Below are positions 32,801 through 34,838 of a stretch of DNA of 34,838 bases, one piece after another. The notes under the pieces were generated by a model. That model worked only from the letters and a program-made list of their open reading frames with translations, was not told the DNA's origin and did no database searches. The position numbers and the translations under genes are program-made. Position 1 is the stretch's first letter. Every line of letters starts with the position of its first letter. Origin of the DNA: a virus; IMG/VR virus record IMGVR_UViG_3300046642_001282, positions 1 through 34,838 of that record; one strand, given 5' to 3'.

Positions 32801-34838
32801 CGGGCGCGGCGGCGGGCTTGGCCGGGCGCTCCTTCTTGCTGTCGCGGCGGTCCTTCAAGGTGGCGTCCAGACGCTGCCCGTGGCGGGTCGCGCGGTCGCG
32901 GATCGCTTCGAGGACACGGCGGTCCTTGCCATACGGGTCGCGGCCCGGCTCGTCGTCGAGCGTGGCGAGGATGACTTCCGCGGAGCGCTGCAGTTCGCGG
33001 CTGGCCTGGATGCGCTGGCGGATGCCCGTGGTGGCTGCGAGGCGGCGGAAGCTGGTGTTGAGGTCGGCCGTGAGCTGCTGGTCCTGACCGTTGGCCAGGT
33101 CACGAGCGAGGTTGGTCCCGTTCCATTCGCCCTGTAGGGCGGCGATCTCGTCCTTGGCCTGGACGTACGTCTTGCCCTCATTCCCGTACGGGGCGTCCGA
33201 CTCGCCACCGGATTCGTCGGTTTCCGCCGCCGGGGTGTCCTGCGCCTGCTGCTCGTCGACGTCGGTCGGGGCCGTCACCGCGGAGGCGTTGGGCTCCTTC
33301 TCCTGGTCGCGGTCGGCGGAGACCTCGGGCGCGTCGACGTCGGGGACGCCCTCGGGCACACCCGCCGTAACGGGTTCCTGCGGGGTGCCGGGGGTACGGA
33401 GTCGGTCTTCGTCGCGGCGGACCTCGATCTGGCGGCCGTCGTCAGCGAACCCTCGTACGAGGGTGTCCACGGCTAGAGCCCGGGTCACCGGGCGGGTGTT
33501 GGAGGTGGTGACGTACGCCTTGGCGCCGTCGGACCACACAAAGCCGGCCTTCCGCATCCGCTTGTGCATGTTGGGGTCGTCCCGATCGACGCCGTGGACG
33601 ACCGCACGGCTCGGCGAGTACTGGATCCAGATCGGATCCTTCTGGCCGTCCGGCTGGCCGGCGAGGGTGTGCTGCCGTGCGGCGTTGACGGCGAAGTCGG
33701 ACTCCGTACGGCCGCTGACGTGCCGGTTGTCCATGTCGCCGACGTACGCGGAGCGGCGGGTGTTGCGGTCGAACACGGACTGGCCGGTGGCGATGCGCTT
33801 GCCGTCCGGCCCGTACACGTTGGTGCCGTCCTCGCCGCGGGCCATGCGGTAGCCGGGGAAACTGGCGAGTTCGGTGGCGTCGTCGGGGACGTCGTTCTCG
33901 TGGCGGCCCGGCTCGTGGCTGGTGCGCCCCGACGTGGTCGCCCGCATCCGCTTTCCAGCGGGAGAGGCGAGGCGTTCGCCGATGCCGTCGCTGTCCCAGT
34001 TGAACGGCTGACCGTTGTCGTCGCGGTAGTCGCCGTACGCGTGGACCCGCGCGATGGCATCGGGCTTGCCCTTGTCCGAGGGCAGGATGGCGATCGGGAC
34101 GGAGGTACCGGCGTGGAAGACGGTCCAGCGCTCCTTGCCCCGGACGTCCATCTTGCCGATGAGGAAGCCGTCGACGACCTGCGGGTCCACGACGAGGTCG
34201 GCGCGCTGACGGGCCACGGACTCCCGCTGCTGCCGCTCGTTGTGGGTCTCGCGAACGCGCGGCACGTCGGGGTTGGTGCGCCAGTGGTCGAGGACCTGGG
34301 CGACCGTCGTCAGACGGCCCCCGGCACCCTCCTGCTGTTCGGGGGTGTCCTGCTGCTCTCCGTCGGCCGGCTCGTCCTGGCCCGCCGGCGGCTCCTCCTC
34401 CTGGTCGTCGTCGCCGAGGTGCGGCTGTTCGACCTCCGGCTTGGGCTGCGCCCGGTCCTGCTGCTCGTTGTTGCCCCGGCTGGAGTCGTGCTCGCGACCG
34501 CGCGCGATGGCGGCGTCGATGCCGTCCCGGCCGTCGGCCATGCCGAGCCGGTCGGCGGCGTACGGCGCGTCCCAGTCGAAGGGGCGACCACGCTCGTCGC
34601 GGGCGCCCTCCAACTCGTTGGCGAAGTGCAAGGCGTCGGGCTTGGAGCGGAACCCGGCCTGGTGGGTCATGATCGTGCCCGACCCGACGTGGTACACGTC
34701 CCACTTGCCGTTGCCATGCCGGGTGACCAGGAAGTTGCCGTCGGACGAGAGCTGCGACGTCCGGGCGAAGTCCATGCCGCGGGTGGCCGAGTAAGTGTCG
34801 AGACGGACCTGGGCCCGCTCCTGCTTGGAAGCCCCCCG
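17850..34838 (-). CDS. Giant polyvalent protein: methyltransferase, SNF2 helicase, MuF-C-like end (5'-partial)
   Basis: The frame is open from the right edge to the TAG/TGA region at 17850. The first ATG (34775) has no ribosome binding site and the 21 codons before it have no stop, so the true start is probably outside the window; residue numbers count from 34775. Residues about 860-1110 are an adenine methyltransferase-like domain (LEPGSGSGNF near 930, GNVPFG near 995). Residues about 1600-2180 are an SNF2-type helicase: VGAGKT near 1635, MVDEAHGYKN near 1800, ATGTPIANS near 1845, and QREGRIERQGN near 2140. Further on lie acidic linkers, an Arg-rich patch, and about five small beta modules (4510-5015). 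Four copies of a module ending RD..G.PF.W occur near 12, 202, 3840 and 4210. The last 260 residues resemble actinophage MuF C-termini. P1 DarB is a smaller analogue. It is probably packaged and ejected to protect or remodel incoming DNA. Confidence 0.88.
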   Translation of the reverse strand, partial: RGASKQERAQVRLDTYSATRGMDFARTSQLSSDGNFLVTRHGNGKWDVYHVGSGTIMTHQAGFRSKPDALHFANELEGARDERGRPFDWDAPYAADRLGMADGRDGIDAAIARGREHDSSRGNNEQQDRAQPKPEVEQPHLGDDDQEEEPPAGQDEPADGEQQDTPEQQEGAGGRLTTVAQVLDHWRTNPDVPRVRETHNERQQRESVARQRADLVVDPQVVDGFLIGKMDVRGKERWTVFHAGTSVPIAILPSDKGKPDAIARVHAYGDYRDDNGQPFNWDSDGIGERLASPAGKRMRATTSGRTSHEPGRHENDVPDDATELASFPGYRMARGEDGTNVYGPDGKRIATGQSVFDRNTRRSAYVGDMDNRHVSGRTESDFAVNAARQHTLAGQPDGQKDPIWIQYSPSRAVVHGVDRDDPNMHKRMRKAGFVWSDGAKAYVTTSNTRPVTRALAVDTLVRGFADDGRQIEVRRDEDRLRTPGTPQEPVTAGVPEGVPDVDAPEVSADRDQEKEPNASAVTAPTDVDEQQAQDTPAAETDESGGESDAPYGNEGKTYVQAKDEIAALQGEWNGTNLARDLANGQDQQLTADLNTSFRRLAATTGIRQRIQASRELQRSAEVILATLDDEPGRDPYGKDRRVLEAIRDRATRHGQRLDATLKDRRDSKKERPAKPAAAPVTPGTDNQSAPDTTTTGDDSSGSEQARADRQEALGDVQADGVRGAGDGRGEGDLLRDARDSGGSGDHEPDAADPEGSDKREVRGQGGSQDAGGGAGPRTGDGRAHLPAGRARDGERRASGSRQAVAAPSFRPKSQKDLAPSGEKARARANVAAVTTLRQIQAEDRPATPAEQKILARWSGWGALPIVLADKPEPTDGAFRDADGNPDPAKYARALKKWESFTEERAAVRELLNDEEWTAAKANTLNAHYTDAELVQPLWDLVRDLGFGGGNVLEPGSGSGNFIGAAPEGARVTGIELDPTTAAISQLLYPDARIINGSFGDVRMPNSYFDLAIGNVPFGRFPMYDEQVNPDLKHSIHDTFILKSLNKVRPGGLVAVVTSRYTMDGEDDTARRQMSYMADLVGAVRLPAGAHQDAAGTGVVTDVLVFRRRFGDENTHDIDMSWTRSSKTNVNGHEIAVNDYFQRNPQNILGQLTTGRGQFSDHDLTVIGDKNAGPALKAGLARVHSSSLRGQGNTRMRYVPEIDAVDRRLELAGEKHEGAVHILSDGSFTQVEDGAVIPLDVHPTQQEQLRKLVALRESTNRLLRLEGATRESGETDNMRALRRELNEAYDAYVKQHGPLDKPGQTRFFSPQEAKDRAKAEGLKDVPDAWKHPSALQVFEDDPASAVVFGLDKWDDTAKSAKKADIFTQRVLAPREIADRASSPEEAIALAQELDGGELHLPTIARLLGRVDDLEALREEIGPLAFDEPGTNRLVSRGEYLSGNVREKLVLAEKAAAADPRFGANVAALKNVIPRDLDPSEIKVKMGAPWIPETDVTAFLQHILGTKAVRAERGGASMWEVQGPTTGIAATSDWGTKSKSAPEIAKALLEQRTIVVTRTIEAGGKKVTVTDDEATSEAQAKAKAMAERFSEWVWEDRERSKRLARVYNDTFNNLVMREFDDSPLALPGATAEWKMRPHQNAAIRRIVSDKSVLLAHVVGAGKTATMVAGTQELRRTGMARKPAIVVPNHMLGQFRREYLELYPDAKLLTASSADLTGKKRRRFIAKVATGDWDTVILTQGAFERIPMRAEAQEKYMRRELDKLQDEIKRAKAREGKSLTLKRLEETLKAKEAKLKQKLASKKDSGAVHFEDTGIDYLMVDEAHGYKNLATASHIEGAAISGSARASDLHMKIEYLRERNESGRVVTLATGTPIANSVTEAYVMQRFLRPDILEDAGVDDFDSWAATFGEIVQNLELAPDGSGFRMKARFSRFHNAAELLRMYRLAVDVQTAADLNLPTPKVRAGEDGKRGEIVTVPISAEQKAFVTALPSASWIHKQGGVLKAIGLASRAAIDMRLVGGHGEEGGKIDAAVHKIAEIYEENKDRIYPVSDEDLTPQKLPGSVQIVFMDAGTPGSTAKNAWDGYAYMKAELVEAGVPADKIRFIHEAKTDKAKAKLFEDARNGRIAVLVGSTEKMGTGTNIQARAVALHHMDFPWRPADMAQREGRIERQGNLNMPGIPGTADDVRILSYVTEETFDAFKLGTLERKAGFIAQMDRKDFDAREMEDIGDIAVSFGQMKAIATGDMTVMDYAQAGADVVELQRLDRSWHRDQDTRRRTVAAADGIISDLSGVLPAWRDALARREDVSGDNFRIRLGDEEFDQRADVYDDLAQQVRAAARDMSLQDGARVPLGRLGGHDFHVEIGHDLFGNRVAKVRFDWPNWEHPAEPDTRGVYTPSQLDDASGRGILASLERRLNNLDDAIADAEESLEITQDERARAKRGLGGTSPYGQRLRSKERRVALLSNLITANEKLKGYKNREVDPENKDYLKAQSRVAELKSELGIEDRREQEFDEEAAAAALNAVNDTVTLDPEDVERDLAELRPESATRTPRTRSGAASANESSESSNTGGTGTVTIDRDRVDEDLESIRPTGDNAGSGGSSEPPSGPNVPQQGDGDDEASEPPVGTDSPRAMTPEARQAEIVALIEHEMVHGPLTGAAKTRLTALEAENDRLAGKRPEQKPAPNPTPQRSGPGGNWADLTRDQVEGDGSEDDGLFSAPAAPARRSTAADPNNPFDQPDDGFGTPDLIAALEGRDTSDLREAELRRADKLEQGDRFTGSDGHAHTVAEPPNKTGRGRVRVVTEQGRELFFRPADEVRLGGPDETANTTTSSSDERRAPAPRTEDAAPATPAAPKPFTDNKEWRDGLAPVDVANTHLGTAASATWGPREIPDSVGELSRGVMNAIAALEDDDYDDTERYLASARQQATVLQGSLLNTERNTMEEPLRDLLSALDTFLDRHRATRDQRQSEDDTAQRLDDQARADFEARRTPASPDETAGDARPETSPSGDGLDALNGEQPSPGAPVSTSDSNAEGETREHVGEHNGKPVEIGEEHVIPAKHRFHRDEVRRAVYLGGERIGSVLRNDTEGDEAWRADHDAHGPVGDPWSSKKDFENPAHAAALVVAGAHDKPLLSFPGDTSGRATPIREWAGVWAEPQPAGVRNVYLDRAVAHNDDGWSARADPWDVKFWISTMADVEPLAQYDENTRRGLDEVPSEARQFLTDLSEDLRSSVREMGEGLRTDLRPILVNHIATRNGRKKALELRHELLEERIQQVREAVRERIARARAGAAERGLSEQQAEAFIIGVVGGDNSDQKSYGIHGEFPEAIRPLKAAVADGTAYWSAFAGWATQDDSSNWAGMHWENGRRESIGAPTSPVADARTGTGELKIGEAELPKGMRWARGSELREGNIFHTVNRRQGTSDGFDGMYTPRYVINLHRGGLDGAVRSVNLDNNHGHDTVGPDEWVVLVEKPEQVVRNRARARVRTDIFTNWEVPVDDETHELGGPDRVAALVARAEVNEVAKEGAKTEWSVSVDGVEVGRITNDFKERTLEYDAETDDGQRRTWHGRDLATAGLVATHDERQASQNDESETTTSDAGAPDGEDEVTVPAWATDLGDGVWLDKPRKSGGPRNIYVDGLIEALLWKENKSKGGRYYWWRPYPNNLTGEGRFDTPEEAARDFAREMREQGLPSLSGPQDDAAGPGERDDSDGDNGQGQGQEEEFGRDDSDREDRDRDRGDLDGAAPDETSGDGGSGTPEPDNDRNDDGTPDGDDDEGTDDRARRRRRRDRRNRGSNRPDSGGPGRPLVPHIPERNNRDLRDDDDSSGLGGLRDAYRTGRDLPAGMDTPEHRDFLQRLADNPTLTQSEGSGLVTWTDDHEALADGQPALWYFAHARTGAGFGGAGNTAVSAYSAPEARELANRYEQLTGADGTPFAWNGDLDSAAVRGWRDGQGRNLVEAMRAQRDAFEADEAREEPSALPEDLSILSDLELESFPHQAFNAEDWERYAAEMDRRFPPADQLRDVLSQTPPVTEEEREAENKAMDEALGFGQLDVAPEIVRPKRPSKDQQLRDEYQMWHEERRNRADNAMRGGSLLNKEGKRKGYSEDDVFNGGFLSANDAWRRYASDELIEWFDQNGGRVTYNQFREQKRQSERLDRWDWEEQQRAARGETALPADAADADAEPEAEVDTFDASKPRFSDVAALRDHLHAGELDDPGPGGNWDMRQRLDDVIKSKTLELSPGGRLAIGKFKHGNRSGLQWRILAPGSMNSLFDPYNITREQAIAYTEALEGIRDRDGNPFPWDAPDAPERARAFIGSDGENLGVAVAKALVDKFDEEDRLYDRTKARLLLLDEQRLDEHYPKWRATSERDGYTIPVHHADDLQAGDEVDSFHVFTYPDTPGGPAEWSERGTADEHPAYLSRGSVGQGLDFPFGVMGDYDIGGGDDSESGKFDLDGNKVKRLVHGVHWVADPVRARAMRRPRTGETAPEAAVGQDAGVAVPAVSEPAVGRDAGAAVPAAPNSAEDVPSPGVDVPEERPAPEPIGGRTAEWVSVSDLTLGDVVRIEGTTRAGKSRTLSGYVIQAPQRRAVSRKGRSTEMFMTLVSETKDGSSGDRSPVWTPLDASAARATGEVSDERERADSSLVTGAEGDVLTGNIADRIATDRSGRGLFPGSLVQDDGGREGVVTGANASTVSVSWGDDKQETGLAPSSVTVTDGGSARPTGWTPEGQRVRNGHVVSDRDGNMLGTVEGVDGDSVQVATREGIKPMPVTDLRTVGEVRDREPEDRTNTADVVPATAGSLSEGDVIVHDGADGPRTVAVIGRDEDGDRVQLDVADTRTGEASHIDTTADAPVTRLVGEGGQAPAVDDEDVDLRVLEEPQAVDPVIGDTVDPQLSPEERDAIADHGTAPSDDPDVQQAVTRIGQDLPVTSGQATGLADSLRATSTPDTAEGRAARRAAAHLDEAAGRTSSDTNARSAQGTVNDLGVGDTIALPDEDDANNVSTYTVVGIDDLLGGVRQVTVRDAAGDTHSRTLPGDQPLWQLPELPDPEGADAPRRDPNPAPSTDDIVAGHPNRVARAVVDSAIAGTEPAGSIHQLRQQVAERVTTEALLVPMQQARQDAVDALNAAGITGPERSQAFKRLKAERLRARAAAVRAVLRTINDLEPLDGESAQDTANRAADLLRMIPDQIGVPAARRDGTGETGETIARHVDDALMTLARQAFGDGLSDEDALRLGRVLTGRMEATRQATARRIVRNLPPATRQRVLPQVLALLMRIGRRIIAMVQALLRAARQAWNSEAFRRFRERLVARVKAWPETRRLHRIAQAADLPAPGDGEGLGERIAHWARLMPAPGRFGQTSRRARWYQGATRRALAAGELPAVQDGMRWAPDRAADRGPGATAMRHLAALRAAGVDMDQEINARLAAVLPDHGDDPHTNLRLAAAYADTTERRARNLAAHPVGHSVNPDYTLELAAARAEAADARVEADRMRAAYTTALPDVVADALASVREMGPSGSSALIMSPGSDGDAARALNGVQRFVPRDWLAPTDRRLVHARDAAVGGYDPHSRTVSVADLGDGGLGTAAYALLVHLQQAQPDLLAAQEVYRYARTHTGRVGARRSSVDELFARLFSNAESDRADVVLPQALLSLFNGDWYEDDDLRAFLLGLLATR

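Noticed and set aside
34775-34775. ATG at 34775 as the true start of the giant gene
   Set aside because: No ribosome binding site precedes it and the frame is open to the right edge with no stop, so the coding region probably continues outside.
1-34838. tRNA, rRNA or known riboswitch genes
   Set aside because: No cloverleaf-like run with a GTTCGA-type loop or recognised riboswitch core was noticed by eye; a covariance-model search would be needed to exclude them.

Overview
The window is a high-GC stretch coding almost entirely on the minus strand. It has short leaders, ATGA/GTGA stop-start overlaps and GTG starts, all typical of a Streptomyces-type actinobacterium. The gene content is the late (virion) module of a long-tailed siphovirus with an HK97-fold capsid. 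Embedded in it is a ParA-type partition cassette, so the element is probably a phage-plasmid (a prophage kept as an extrachromosomal replicon) or derived from one. No integrase, terminase, portal, lysis gene or tRNA was seen, so integration cannot be judged from this window.

Reading in the direction of transcription, from right to left: a giant open frame (at least 5,641 residues, open at the right edge) encodes a polyvalent protein. It combines a DNA adenine methyltransferase-like domain, an SNF2-type helicase, many beta-rich modules and a C-terminus resembling the tail of actinophage MuF minor head proteins. Three small genes follow. Next comes a fusion of prohead protease, 2H phosphoesterase, a Cys/His-containing module and an acidic scaffold-like tail, then the major capsid protein. 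A GC-rich hairpin separates the capsid gene from a small DNA-binding-like protein translationally coupled to a metallophosphoesterase. A plus-strand HEPN-domain gene with a leaderless-type promoter interrupts the late genes and looks like a moron. The head-tail connector block follows: IPT/TIG decoration protein, an Ala/Pro/Thr-rich protein, adaptor, stopper, MuF-like minor head protein, an 84-residue protein, tail terminator and a 116-residue protein. Then come the major tail protein, the ParA plus partner cassette, the tail assembly chaperones and a tape measure protein that runs off the left edge.

Three regulatory or processing layers stand out. First, the ParA operon is flanked by five copies of a perfect 20-bp palindrome, three upstream and two downstream. 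They are candidate centromere/operator sites, and one is built into an intrinsic terminator. Second, a 10-bp motif, CGCGACGTWA, sits on the coding strand 54-107 nt before four late genes, and several late-gene leaders fold so that the ribosome binding site is paired or lies next to a stem. Third, an EAK-S motif recurs in the capsid protein exactly where HK97 is cleaved and at every domain border of the protease fusion, which suggests a self-processing polyprotein that frees a 2H phosphoesterase inside the procapsid.

The tail chaperone gene uses a -1 frameshift at GGGAAAG, the same heptamer as phage lambda, and the shifted frame reads through into a recognisable second chaperone domain. All assignments come from reading the sequence and from memory of protein families; no database search was run.
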